A DNA stretch of 64,000 nucleotides, from contig OZ240213.1 in assembly GCA_965197555.1 (NCBI GenBank), positions 1,922,001 through 1,986,000 on the forward strand, read 5' to 3'. The translations under genes were made by a program, and so were the position numbers. This document shows positions 1-8,612 of the stretch, piece after piece. Each line of letters opens with the position of its first letter. Position 1 is the stretch's first letter. The notes below the pieces were generated by a model. The model saw only the letters and a list, made by a program, of their open reading frames with translations. It had not been told where the DNA came from and made no database searches. This DNA is from G965197555 sp965197555 (GTDB lineage Bacteria > Chloroflexota > Dehalococcoidia > Lucifugimonadales > UBA3495).

Positions 1-175
1 CGAGAGCTGTCCATCTGCAAAGAATCGTTGAGGCCCCCGGGAGACGCATCCGGGCGGAGAGCGACGGCGCGGGCCTGGGGGGTGCGGTTCCCCTTCACGT
101 TACCGACGGCAGGGACCGAGACTGTCGCATCGGCTGCCTCCCTCCTCCGGTTCGCAGCGTTAGGCCGGTGGACGG

Positions 176-925
176 GTGCGGATCCTGGCGGTGGACGACG
201 AGCCCCAGGCGCTGCGCTATTTCCGCGACGCCTTGGTCGCGGCGGGCTACCAGCCGGTGGTGACCGGGGACCCGCAGGAGGCACTGCAGCTCATGGAGGA
301 GGAGCGGCCCCAGTTGGCCCTGCTGAACCTGATGCTGCCCGACGCCGACGGCGTGGAGCTGATGCAGGCCATCCTGTAGATAGAGGACGTGCCGGTCATC
401 TTTATCTCAGTCCACGGGCGGGAGGAGCTCATCGCCCGGGCCTTCGACCATGGAGCGGTGGACTACGTGGTGAAGCCCTTCTCGCCCACGGAGCTGGCGG
501 CCCGGATCCGGGCGGCCTTGCGCCGGAGAGAGGTGTCCACGCCGTTGGAACCCTACTTGCACGGCGACCTGGCCGTGGACTTCGCCCAGCGACGGGCAAC
601 TCTAGGGGGACAACGAGTGGCCCCGGTGTTCCTGGAGTACCGGCTGCTGGCCGAGCTGGCGGCCAATGCCGGGTGGGTGCTGACCTACGAGCGTCTGCTG
701 GAGCGGGTCTGGGGCAAGAGGGGCGGCGGCGGCCTGCCGCCAATGCGCCCCGTGGTGGCTAGGCTGCGCCGCAGGCTGGGCGACGACGCCGACCATCCCA
801 CCTACGTCTTCACCGAGCCCCGGGTGGGGTATTGGATGCCAGCGGGGGAAGTCCTGCATGACAGGCCCATCTTTTCTGAGGAGCGGGTGGGATACCGGAT
901 GGAGCAGGAGGAGGTTGTAGGATAG
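176..925 (+). pseudogene. Broken OmpR/PhoB-type response regulator
   Basis: A receiver domain (start GTG; acidic pair in VDDE at residues 7-8) is followed in the same frame by a winged-helix output domain, but an in-frame TAG at 377-379 (codon 68) interrupts it. The conserved receiver lysine (VKPF) and the C-terminal DNA-binding helices are intact after the stop. The phosphoacceptor aspartate expected in the D-LMLPD motif is asparagine (N51), so even an unbroken product would probably not be phosphorylated in the usual way. No sensor kinase gene is visible next to it. I read it as a decaying two-component regulator; readthrough of the TAG cannot be excluded. Confidence 0.75.
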
Positions 926-970
926 GAGATGGATACTCTAGGCTAGTCGCGGAGGGAATTATTGGACTCA

Positions 971-1258
971 TTAGAGGCGTAGTTTCCAAGCGGAAACTGC
1001 GGCGTATTCTGGTGGCTCTTGTTTATCCCTCAGAGTGTTTCGCAATATTAGTCTGACTCTTGGGGTGCCCTTCGAAAATTGAGAGGCTCTTAGCCGCTTG
1101 GCCTCTGAGACCTCCATGCCGCCGTACTTGGACTTCCACCGGTAGTAGGTAGCCTCGGAGATTCCCTGCCGGCGGCAGAGGTCGGTGACCTGCAGCCCGC
1201 TCTCGGCTTCCTTGAGTACCCGGATGATCTGTTCCTCGGTGAATCTCTTCCCCTTCAT
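971..1258 (-). pseudogene. IS3-family OrfA transposase remnant
   Basis: The first 55 or so residues (KGKRFTEEQIIRVLKEAESG onward, with the GISEATYYRWKSKYGG helix-turn-helix) are typical of the small DNA-binding OrfA of IS3-family elements. A strong ribosome-binding site (GGAGG) precedes the ATG at 1258, which is why I do not use the longer upstream reading. After EAKRLR the protein diverges from the family, and no OrfB with a DDE domain follows. The element is therefore a 5' fragment, and its original boundaries are not visible. Confidence 0.7.
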
Positions 1259-1433
1259 TTCCAGTCCTCCTTCCTCTTCATGTGACCGGAGAACTCTCAT
1301 TCCTACTGGTACAGTTTCAAGGGGAAAGGTCACTCCTCCTATAGATTGAGGCTTACCACCTTGCCTTCCGACCGGCGGCAAAATGTAGCAGCGTTCATCT
1401 GCGTTGTCCGTCGTCGCGGATAGGGGGACCCAC

Positions 1434-1514
1434 ATGGTGAACGAAGACGACGACACGAACGCAATCGTGATGATGGGCGAGACCGGCGCGACGATCCAGC
1501 GGGTGCTGCGTTGA
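1434..1514 (+). CDS. Possible short ORF coupled to the lipoprotein gene
   Basis: A 26-codon reading frame starts at ATG 1434 and is rich in Asp/Glu near its start. Its TGA stop overlaps the TTG start of the following lipoprotein gene (TTGA), a layout typical of translational coupling. The frame stays open upstream to 1389, so it may be the tail of a longer gene lost when the neighbouring IS3 fragment arrived. I recognise no family. Confidence 0.3.
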   Translation: MVNEDDDTNAIVMMGETGATIQRVLR

Positions 1515-1942
1515 TTCGGACCGTCCTGCTCATTGCGGTCGTGGCTCTCGCCGCACTGGTCCTGACCGGGTGCGAGCGTCTGTTTCCCGACGTCGAGGAC
1601 TGGATTGCCGACTCGGAGACGCTCGCACGGCGCTTCGACGCGCGGCTGGGCGACCTGAAAGAGTGCGTCGAGGAGGACAACTGCGAAGAGGCGCTTGATA
1701 CGGAAAGAGGCGTCTTCGTCATGTGCTCGTGGGTCATGTCGCGCGGAGAGCTTGCTCTGGAAGGCTTCGAGGCGGCGGAGTGGCAGCGGTTCGACACGCT
1801 CTGCGAGGGGCTGGAGGGGGTGCTGGAGTTGCCGAAGGCGGACGCGCTCCTGCGTATTGAGGACCTCCAGGCTGAGACAGACCGCATCAGTGAGGGAATC
1901 CGTGCTGACATCGAACCCCGAGAGCGGGAAAAGGTGGAATGA
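1511..1942 (+). CDS. Small predicted lipoprotein, function unknown
   Basis: The protein has 143 residues. Residues 1-21 form a hydrophobic export signal ending in a lipobox (LVLTGC, acylated cysteine at residue 21). The rest is acidic and mostly helical in character, with four further cysteines (including KECVEEDNCEE), so disulfide formation outside the cytoplasm is possible. The TTG start overlaps the stop of the preceding short frame. I recognise no domain. A tail-proximal small lipoprotein beside a short coupled ORF recalls phage lysis cassettes in layout only. Confidence 0.55.
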   Translation: MIRTVLLIAVVALAALVLTGCERLFPDVEDWIADSETLARRFDARLGDLKECVEEDNCEEALDTERGVFVMCSWVMSRGELALEGFEAAEWQRFDTLCEGLEGVLELPKADALLRIEDLQAETDRISEGIRADIEPREREKVE

Positions 1943-2136
1943 TACGAAGGTCGGGAACGGGCAGAGCCTGACTAACGCCCATTGGAAGCCGAGCGACTCG
2001 GTAGTTTCACGGGCTGCCCAGCCACATCGCTGAGACCCTTCCGCCTACCATCCATGTCGGCCCACCTGGGAAGGTTGGAATCGGTACCAGGGCTGCCGCG
2101 GCGAAACCACTTATCGACCCGCCCGACCTTTCGCTG

Positions 2137-2162
2137 TTGTATCCGAATCGACCGCCCATGAG
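2137..2162 (+). repeat. Imperfect direct repeat, copy 1
   Basis: This 26-base stretch (core ATCCGAATCGACCGCCCATGAG) matches 2525-2550 at 23 of 26 positions; the three differences are all transitions. The two copies lie 388 bases apart in the same orientation and enclose the XRE-like gene. Confidence 0.7.
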
Positions 2163-2228
2163 TATCGGGTCTTGGCAAGCTTCTGAATCAGGGCCTCATA
2201 GTGGTCTAGGGAAGGAGGAAGTAGGACG

Positions 2229-2495
2229 ATGGACTCACGTAGACGGTCGGAGGACTCTTACCCGGAGCTCTTCCCGAAGGACTATCCGGAGCGGCTGGAG
2301 AGGCTCGTAGAGCTCATAAGGCTGACATGGGAGGAGTTTGCTGAGCGCCTCGGCGTCGAGAACGAACGCGTGACGGCATGGCGCAACGGTACGATCCCGA
2401 CTGGCGGGGAGGTCTGGCACATCATGCGGCTGGCCTTCTCCGTCCCCGGCGGCATGGAAGTGATGCTTCCAGAGGCCGCCGAGGGTGCGGAGTAG
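2229..2495 (+). CDS. Small XRE/Cro-type helix-turn-helix protein
   Basis: The 88-residue protein carries a helix-turn-helix at residues 28-55 (LTWEEFAERLGVENERVTAW, then RNG-P), the pattern of XRE/Cro DNA-binding domains. The start is supported by GGAGG upstream of ATG 2229. No second domain is present, so it is probably a stand-alone repressor or an antitoxin-like regulator, though no toxin gene is adjacent. It sits between two copies of a 26-base direct repeat, which suggests it arrived as a small unit. Confidence 0.65.
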   Translation: MDSRRRSEDSYPELFPKDYPERLERLVELIRLTWEEFAERLGVENERVTAWRNGTIPTGGEVWHIMRLAFSVPGGMEVMLPEAAEGAE

Positions 2496-2520
2496 CGATG
2501 TGAGCCGTACCTATTCAACC

Positions 2521-4055
2521 TCAGTTGCATCCAAATCGACTGCCCATGAGAACCGTACCTTTTTGTGTTGATTGGAAGACAGAGAACTCGGTCTCGAACC
2601 AGACCAGGGTTGGGAAGTCGATGAGGTCCAGCCCGGTCTGCACCAGGCGGGGGTGGCAGATGACCACGTCCACCCCCTGCTTCACCCGTTCCTCCACCCA
2701 GCTTTCCCGGCGGTCCGGGGCCACCGAGTCGGCCTTGAGCACCGCCACCCTGAACCCGTGCCGGGTCAGGAACTGGTCCATCCGCTCGGTGATGTCCCGT
2801 GTCCCGGTGTGGGTGGCGTAGACCAGCACCTTCCGGCCCGCCAGCCGCTCCGCCGCCACCAGGTCAACCAAGGCCTGTTCCTTGGGGTACAGCTTGTCCT
2901 CGGACAGGGGCGGCATCTGGATAAGCACGTTGCCGGTCTGGGGGTCGAAGACCGTCTCCCCCCGGGTGCAGCCGTCGGGGTAGGCCAGCAGGGTTTGCAG
3001 GTAGGTGGCCAGCAGCCGCTTGGAACCCTTGGCCAACGCTTCGGCCAGCGCCTGCCGCAGGGTGTCGAACACCAGGTCGTAGGCCTTGCGCTGGGAGAAG
3101 CCGGTAAAGTCGGCCTCCCGGTCCATCCCCGACAGCAGCACCTGCTCCTCGTAGGACGGCAGCCCCGAGGCCACGTCGGAGAGGCGCAGGAACACGCTGT
3201 TGCCGATCAGGTGGAACAGGGCAGAGGGAGCCAGGCCGGGCCTCTCCCGCACCGTCTTGCGGTATCCCTTGCGGCGGCTGTTGCGCCCGTCCTCGAAGGA
3301 GTCGCCGTCGTCGGTGTGGCGCACCGTCTGCTCCAGGAAGCCGTAGCGCTGTATCCAGCGGCCCTCTTCGGAGCGCCCGAACTCGGCCCGGATGTCCGGC
3401 GAGAAGCGGTAGAGCAGGTGGAACAGAGTGCTTGAGTAGCCGCCAGTCAGCGTTCCGGTAAGGGTGAGGGACTTGCCGCAGGCGTCGGCCAGCACCCCGG
3501 CGGCGATGCCCTGGGCGGAACCCCTGCCTTTGTATTCGTGAACTTCGTCGCCAATCAGCAGGTCGAAGAAGCCCTTCATCCGGTGCTTCACGTAGTCGGC
3601 CAGGGGATAACGCCGGGGACCGGAGCCGTCGGCCTGCCAGAGGGTGGACCTGCACAGGTCGCAGTTGCGACGCTTGCGGGACAACTCCTCGTTGGTCAGG
3701 GGAACGCCGTCCTTGTCCACCACCTGGGCGTAGCAGCGGGGGCAACAGGGCACCTGGAAGGGTTCCCCGGTCTGCTCGTCCCGCACCAGCCGGCCCCCGG
3801 CGGCGGCCCAGCGCTGGATGACGGCGGGGGACCAGCGGTAGGACAGCTTGGCGCGTTCCCGGGACATGATGGCGAAGAGGGGAGCGGGGCCCACTGACAG
3901 CCGCAGCCGCTCCAGGTCGGTGATGGAGGCGACGATGGCAGCCCGGGCGCCAGGCACCGTGTCCTCCACCTCCCGCTTCCATTTTCGGGTCAAATGGGGC
4001 GGACAGAGGATCAGTACCCGCTGGAACCCGGCGGCGTGGGCGGCGGCGGCGCCGA
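2521..4055 (-). pseudogene. SF2 helicase, 3' exon, truncated at the C-terminus
   Basis: This is the downstream part of a helicase gene interrupted by a group II intron. It begins at codon 76 (isoleucine completed across the junction, giving GKTFIGAAAAH). It contains motif Ia-like LILCPPHLTRKWKRE, a zinc-ribbon insert (CPRC ... CDLC), the Walker B variant DEVH, and the recA2 region (KVLVYATHTGTRD, CHPRLVQTGLDL). The frame should go on through motif VI, but after FSVFQSTQKGT it becomes unrelated and ends eight residues later. The gene is therefore damaged even if the intron splices. Such helicases are common in integrative elements. Confidence 0.8.
2525..2550 (+). repeat. Imperfect direct repeat, copy 2
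   Basis: Second copy of the 26-base repeat found at 2137-2162 (23/26 identical). It overlaps the last codons of the helicase reading frame, at the point where the helicase stops resembling its family, so it probably marks the recombination end that removed the helicase C-terminus. Confidence 0.7.
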
Positions 4056-4118
4056 GTAGGGTAGGCCGCCGGCGAGTTACCCTGATTGCTCAGGGCACTT
4101 TTCCGTCGGCCCCCCTCC

Positions 4119-4152
4119 GAACCGGACGTGCGGCTTTCACCGCATCCGGCTC
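4119..4152 (-). ncRNA. Group II intron domain V
   Basis: On the minus strand this 34-base hairpin begins GAGCCGGATGCGGTGAAAGC and ends CGTCCGGTTC. It has the AGC catalytic triad, the GAAA tetraloop and the two-base bulge of domain V, the catalytic core of group II introns. The intron 3' end lies 63 bases downstream, leaving room for domain VI. Confidence 0.9.
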
Positions 4153-4168
4153 TCCAGTGTCTTTACAA

Positions 4169-4482
4169 AGCGGTAGTGTCTAGGAAGTGTCACCATTTCT
4201 GCGCCCAAGCGCCACCGCCACGGCAATTCCTATCACCGCGCCGGTCCCCCCACCGATTGCCACGCCGATCGCCAGGAAGATATCGCCGAGTGACACGCCG
4301 ATGGCTACGCCTATGGCCGCGCCTACCCCGGTTCCGAGCGCGATTCCTATGCCTATACGGGTCTGCATATCTTTGCTCATGCTTTATCACCTCTGCCGGA
4401 TACCGTAGCCAAATACATTGTTGGAGTAAAGGCTCTGGCCCGACTTTGGTTTTTGCCTAAGCCGAGGACACTAACTACCGCT
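4169..4482. mobile_element. Small inverted-repeat-bounded insert inside the intron
   Basis: The segment is bounded by AGCGGTAGTGTC at 4169-4180 and the inverted GACACTAACTACCGCT at 4467-4482 (nine perfect terminal bases, then GTGTC offset by TA). It lies between the maturase stop codon and domain V, exactly where group II introns tolerate cargo. It carries one complete small gene, so it resembles a gene-carrying MITE. No target duplication is obvious, and I cannot assign a parent IS family. Confidence 0.55.
4180..4380 (-). CDS. Glycine-zipper small membrane protein
   Basis: The 66-residue protein is almost entirely two or three hydrophobic stretches with glycine spaced every fourth residue (GIGIALGTGVGAAIGVAIGV, later GVAIGGGTGAVIGIAVAVAL), the glycine-zipper pattern that packs membrane helices. 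It has a short polar start and ends in RRNGDTS. A ribosome-binding site (AGAGGTG) stands seven bases before the ATG at 4380, so it is likely expressed. It lies inside the inverted-repeat insert in the group II intron. Known glycine-zipper proteins include pore formers and membrane stress proteins; the role here cannot be inferred. Confidence 0.6.
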   Translation of the reverse strand: MSKDMQTRIGIGIALGTGVGAAIGVAIGVSLGDIFLAIGVAIGGGTGAVIGIAVAVALGRRNGDTS

Positions 4483-4493
4483 GCGATTGCGGA

Positions 4494-6266
4494 TTACTTG
4501 CGCCCGTGGTGGATGTCCATGTGACACGTCCGGCAGACCGCGAGGGTCTTGCGTTTTCGCGCCGCCATGATTTGTACCCACTTGGGCTTTTCCCGTTGGC
4601 CTTTCACGTTCAGGTCGCGAAGTGCGCGGATGTGATGAATTTCTACCTTCACCGTTGAGTCGCACATCTCGCATTTGTCCGCTAGGAGCCGTTTTACAAG
4701 CTCGTTGCGGCCAGCCCTGTACCGCTGAGGCTGTTGGTCTACGAGAACTGCCTGCCGTTGCCGTTTCAGGGGGATGCCACCGAAATATGCCACGCGTGGT
4801 GGCTTGCCGTTGTCCCTGTGCTTGACGACCTTGAGACAGACGCGCGGCCCGTGCTCGGTTTCCACGACGCTCTTGTACTGGCGTCGCATCTTCCGTGCGG
4901 TGGACTTGTGCTTTGCCGCAAGGGTCCGTGCCAGCGACATCTCCATGACCGATTGCAGTCGCCCGAAATGGGAGACGTTGGAGGCCAGAAGGTAGTAGTT
5001 GACGACGCCCCGGAACTCCGACTGGTACTGTGCCACGATGGAGAAATCTTCATCGTGGAGTAGGTAACTGCGGTGTGCCGGTTTGCCTTTGCGCATGTAG
5101 GCTTGGCAGTGTTGTTCGATGACGTTGGCGGGAACCCGCAATCCGATTTGGCCGTTGACCCTGCGCCGACCGTTGCGGTCAAGCTGGTCGTTGGCCTGTT
5201 GGTTCACGAGTTCGTAGCCGAGGAACCGCGCCGCCTGGCTGGTGGCGTGGGTTATGAGAGTTTTCTCCCTGGATAGCTCTAGCTTGAGTGTGTCGCGCAG
5301 GAGCGTCTCCAAGGACTCTTTCACCTGTTGGGCTTCGACCTTTGGCCCGATGAAACCCAGCACGAAGTCGTCCGCGTAGCGCACGTACCGTAACCGGCGG
5401 TAGCCGGGGTCGTAGGGGTCACGTGACGGCAGTTGTTGCATTTGCTTGCGCAGTTGCAGTGCCTTGGCGTGGTTCCCTCGTTTCCTCTGGCGGGCCGCTT
5501 AGTTCAGCAACCGTGTGTACTCGCGGTTGTCTCTCCGCTCTGTGCCTCGGGTGTGGGCTGGTATCAGCACGTTCTCGACAAACTTGTCCAACCGGTCTAG
5601 GTAGATGTTGGCGAGGAGAGGGCTGACGATGCCGCCTTGCGGTGTCCCGCTCAGCGTGCGACCGTATTTCCAATCCTCGACGTAGCCCGCCTTCAGTAGG
5701 TACTTGAGCAGGCGTAGGAATCGGTTGTCGTGGAGTTTCTCGCCGAGCACCGACAACATTACCTCGTGGTCGATGTTGTCGAAGCACCCTTTGATGTCGC
5801 CCTCGACGAACCAGCGGACACCGGTCCAGTGGGTGGTCACGTTGCTCAAGGCGGTGTGGCACCCCCGGTCGGGCCGAAAGCCGTGGGAGCGGTCGGAAAA
5901 CTGCGGCTCGTAGTAGGCTTCCAGAATCATCCGGATGACCTCTTGCAGCAGCTTGTCCGGCCCCGTCGGTATGCCCAGGGCGCGGGTCTTGCCGTTAGGC
6001 TTGGGAATGTTGACCCGTCGCACCGGCGTCCATCGGAACCGCTCGTAGCGCAAGGCTTCGATGATGCGGTCGATCTTCGCCAGTGACATACCATCCATGG
6101 TCTCTGCGGTGACGCCTTTGGTCGTAGCCCCCTGGTTGGAAGCGATACGCCCGTAGGCCCGCAGGTAAAGGTTCCGGTTGTACAGTAGCCGATAGATGTT
6201 CTCCAGCGGCAATCCTCGTTCTCCGCGTTCGCGTATGACGTTTAGTACAGTTTCGGCATTTTGCAT
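4494..6266 (-). pseudogene. ltrA: Group II intron reverse transcriptase-maturase-HNH protein with one stop
   Basis: Residues 1-255 hold RT blocks 0-4 (RVNIPKPNGKTRALGIPTGPDK, SHGFRPDRGCHTAL, TPQGGIVSPLLANIYLD). After an in-frame TAA at 5499-5501 the same frame continues with the catalytic YADD, the maturase thumb, and a C-terminal HNH endonuclease (CEMC ... EIHHI ... CRTCHMDIHH). ATG 6266 is chosen because AGAGAGG precedes it. TAA is one base from CAA or AAA, and everything after it is well preserved, so the inactivation looks recent. The product would normally help splicing and insert the intron by target-primed reverse transcription. Confidence 0.85.
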
Positions 6267-6410
6267 TCTGCATACCTCTCTGTGTTTGTGCGTCGTTGAC
6301 ACCTGTCCTCCTTCGCCATGTGCCGGGCTTTCCCCGGCTCGGACTACTACGAGGACTCCGTGACCATAGGGGTCTCCCCCCGTAGGCCATCCCGCGTTCC
6401 GTTGACATAG

Positions 6411-6417
6411 GACGTTC
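6411..6417 (-). other. Candidate exon-binding site 1 of the intron
   Basis: On the minus strand this reads GAACGTC, which pairs perfectly with GACGTTC in the 5' exon one base before the splice site. It lies about 360 bases into the intron, where EBS1 is expected in domain I. The pairing supports the insertion site but was found by eye. Confidence 0.4.
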
Positions 6418-6777
6418 TAGTACGACTGTAGGTGCCCCGTTCGTTCCCTTGAATAGACCGCATCGGTCATCGTCCACTCATCGGAGTTGCATTGTTCCAT
6501 TCATCAGACCAGTGCAATGAGCGGCGCCGGGTTACAAGCGTTCTACCGGCGGGTGGCAAGAACACCATCTGGGAACTGGGGTTCAGGCAATTCAGCTTTC
6601 ACCGTATCGTGCGGGCCTTGCGGAACCAGTCCTACAACGCTTTGGGACTGTAGCCGCTTTACCGACATGCTGTTTTCCCCCTAGGCTTTCGCTTTGAGGT
6701 GGGTCGGTTGGCCCAAGAACTTTCTCCGAGTTCTTCCTAGCTGAGCTAGGTATCCTATGCCGCGTTACGCGGCGCAC

Positions 6778-7003
6778 TGAACGTCTTGCCGGTGCCCATC
6801 TCGCCCACCACCGTGGTGCCCCGGTGGGCTTGCAGCGACAGGGCCGTGCCCTTGATGGCGTCCTCCTGGCCGCCCATCGGGGTCCGCAGCAGCCGGGGCA
6901 GCTTGAGGCCGTTCTCCGAAGGCCGGTAGAGCGGCGGGTAGGACTCCACCACCCGCCTGGCGATGGCCTCCTTGAAGGTGTCGATGAATCCTGATAGGTT
7001 CAT
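6778..7003 (-). pseudogene. SF2 helicase, 5' exon with Walker A
   Basis: This holds the first 75 codons of the intron-split helicase. ATG 7003 is preceded by AGGAGA at good spacing. It contains a Q-motif-like PMGGQEDAIKG and ends in Walker A GEMGTGKT (residues 67-74) plus Phe75. Joined to the 3' exon it gives a 586-residue product. Insertion immediately after the P-loop codons means an unspliced message yields only a short peptide ending SAPRNAA. Confidence 0.8.
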
Positions 7004-7045
7004 AGGTGTTCTCCTGGTTGGGAAAGTTGCGTGGGGTGTAGGGAG

Positions 7046-7085
7046 AAAAAGCGAGGCCCCGCCGGTCTCACTCACCGGCGGGGCC
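7046..7085 (-). terminator. Rho-independent terminator
   Basis: A perfect 12-base-pair stem (GGCCCCGCCGGT with its complement) and a seven-base loop are followed on the minus strand by a run of five T. It ends transcription of the truncated gene at 7135-7272, just before the helicase. Confidence 0.85.
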
Positions 7086-7134
7086 TTCGTGTGCGACCCG
7101 TTTGGGGGCCGTCAATGTAGTTGTTGTATCTGGG

Positions 7135-7272
7135 TTAGGCGGCGATATCGGTGATCTCACCGTCGTCCAGGTCCAGGGCCACCACGGTGGTCCGGAGCCG
7201 CTCGCGGTAGACCTCGGTGTTCTCCGTCTCCTCGGCGAGGACCAGTTCCTTTGTCGTCCGGCCCTTGACCAG
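7135..7272 (-). pseudogene. C-terminal fragment of a gene cut by IS21
   Basis: Reading minus from the IS21 end at 7272, about 45 codons (LVKGRTTKELVLAEETENTE to DLDDGEITDIAA) precede a TAA. The fragment is acidic and ends just before a strong terminator, so it was the last part of a gene upstream of the helicase. The rest of this gene is not found on the other side of the IS element. I do not recognise the family. Confidence 0.5.
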
Positions 7273-7376
7273 TGTTAGTAGCAAGTTAAAAATGGGCGGA
7301 AGTAGCAAGATGGAACTGACCCACCCGGTAATGGTGGCATCATCCGCAGGGACTCTGCGGAGGTGCGTCAAACACA

Positions 7377-8612
7377 TTGCTGAAGGTGGAAGAAGTGAAA
7401 GAGATCTACGAGATGAAAGGGGCGGGCCGTTCGATCCGGGGGATTGCCCAGGAGTTGGACGTGTCCCGCAACACGGTGCGCCGGTACCTGAAGTCGCCTG
7501 AGGCCATGCGGCCCAGGCCCCGGCCGCCGCGGGGGTCGCGGCTGGACCCATACGCCGAGCATATCGACCGGCGTATGGGAGAGGGGTTGGAGAATTGCCG
7601 GGTGCTGGATCGGGAGGTTCGGGCCCTGGGGTACCAGGGCAGCTACTCGACGGTGGTGCAGTATGTGCGCCCGCGGCGGCAGCACAAACAGCCCGAAGCC
7701 ACGATGCGGTTTGAGACGGCGCCCGGTGAGCAGGCCCAGGTCGACTGGGGCAGCTTGCCGTACATCGGCGAGGACGGGAAGCGACGCCGCGTCTGGGTGT
7801 TCGTGATGACGCTGGGCTGGTCTCGGGCCTGCTACCTGGAGTTGGTTCGCACGGCGGACACCGCCGCCTTCATCCAGTGCCACGTCAACGCTTTCGAGTA
7901 CCTGGGCGGCGTGCCGCGGCGCTGCCTGTACGACAATGCCAAGGTGATCACCTTGGGACGGGACGAGGAGAAACGGCCGGTGTGGAACCGGCGGATGCTG
8001 GACTTCGCCCTGCGGGTGGGCTTTGAGGCCAGGCTGTGCCAGCCCTACCGGGCCCAGACCAAGGGCAAGGTCGAGAGCGGAGTGAAGTACGTCCGGCGCA
8101 ACATGTGGCCCAGCATGCGTTTCACCGACGACGCCGACCTGAACCGGCAGGGATTGGAGTGGTGCGACGTGGTGGCCAACCGCCGGATCCACGGGACGAC
8201 CCACCGGGTCCCTGGGGAGATGCTGGACGAGGAGCGGGCCCATCTGGGGAAACTGCCGGACCGCGCCACCCTGGCTCCGCACCTCAGGGAGGACCGGAAG
8301 GTGGCCCGGGACTGCTTCATCAGCTGGGAAGGCTCCCGCTACGGCGTCCATTGGAAATGGGTGGGAAGGACGGTGCAGGTGGGACAGCGGCTGGGCACAG
8401 TGGAGATCTGGTCCGGCAGTGAGCGCATCGCGGTGCATCCCCGGGCTCAGCAGGCGGGGCAGCGCTTCATTCTCCCCGGCCAGTGGCAGGGACTGCCCAA
8501 GGGAAATGGCCGGCCCCTCCGCGAGGCGGTGGCTGTGCAGATACCCGCCGGTGAGGTGGAACGCCGCTCTCTGGACGTGTACGAGCTGGCTGCCCTGGGA
8601 GGTGCAAGGTGA
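7377..8612 (+). CDS. istA: IS21 transposase IstA
   Basis: This 411-residue transposase has an N-terminal helix-turn-helix (SIRGIAQELDVSRNTVRRYL) and a DDE integrase core: Asp in QVDWGS, Asp in CLYDNAK and Glu in KGKVESGVKY. It binds the terminal repeats and catalyses strand transfer. It starts with TTG and its stop overlaps the GTG start of istB, the usual coupling in this family. All catalytic residues are present and the frame is unbroken, so the element may still be active. Confidence 0.92.
   Translation: MLKVEEVKEIYEMKGAGRSIRGIAQELDVSRNTVRRYLKSPEAMRPRPRPPRGSRLDPYAEHIDRRMGEGLENCRVLDREVRALGYQGSYSTVVQYVRPRRQHKQPEATMRFETAPGEQAQVDWGSLPYIGEDGKRRRVWVFVMTLGWSRACYLELVRTADTAAFIQCHVNAFEYLGGVPRRCLYDNAKVITLGRDEEKRPVWNRRMLDFALRVGFEARLCQPYRAQTKGKVESGVKYVRRNMWPSMRFTDDADLNRQGLEWCDVVANRRIHGTTHRVPGEMLDEERAHLGKLPDRATLAPHLREDRKVARDCFISWEGSRYGVHWKWVGRTVQVGQRLGTVEIWSGSERIAVHPRAQQAGQRFILPGQWQGLPKGNGRPLREAVAVQIPAGEVERRSLDVYELAALGGAR

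Larger units (their letters stand above)
4056..6777 (-). mobile_element. Group II intron inserted in the helicase gene
   Basis: The 2,722-base intron runs from a consensus 5' end (GTGCG, at 6777) to a 3' end in AC (4056). Removing it joins GGC-AAG-ACG-TTC-A to TC-GGC-GCC and restores an uninterrupted helicase frame directly after the Walker A motif. Domain V is recognisable (4119-4152), and a reverse transcriptase-maturase with an HNH domain lies in the position of domain IV. The 5' segment 6267-6777 is noncoding and should form domains I to III. The RT frame has a stop, so mobility is probably lost, although splicing in trans is possible. Confidence 0.9.

Noticed and set aside
28..762. A long plus-strand frame over the response regulator
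   Set aside because: It is Gly/Arg/Pro-rich without domains and lies in the wrong frame to the receiver and winged-helix domains; a GC-rich shadow.
2572..3435. A 287-codon plus-strand frame opposite the helicase
   Set aside because: Its composition (His, Val, Gln, Gly-rich) is that of an antisense shadow; the minus-strand frame carries helicase motifs.
4187..4408. A plus-strand frame opposite the glycine-zipper gene
   Set aside because: Pro/Ala/Ile repeats are the mirror of the glycine zipper; the minus frame has the ribosome-binding site.
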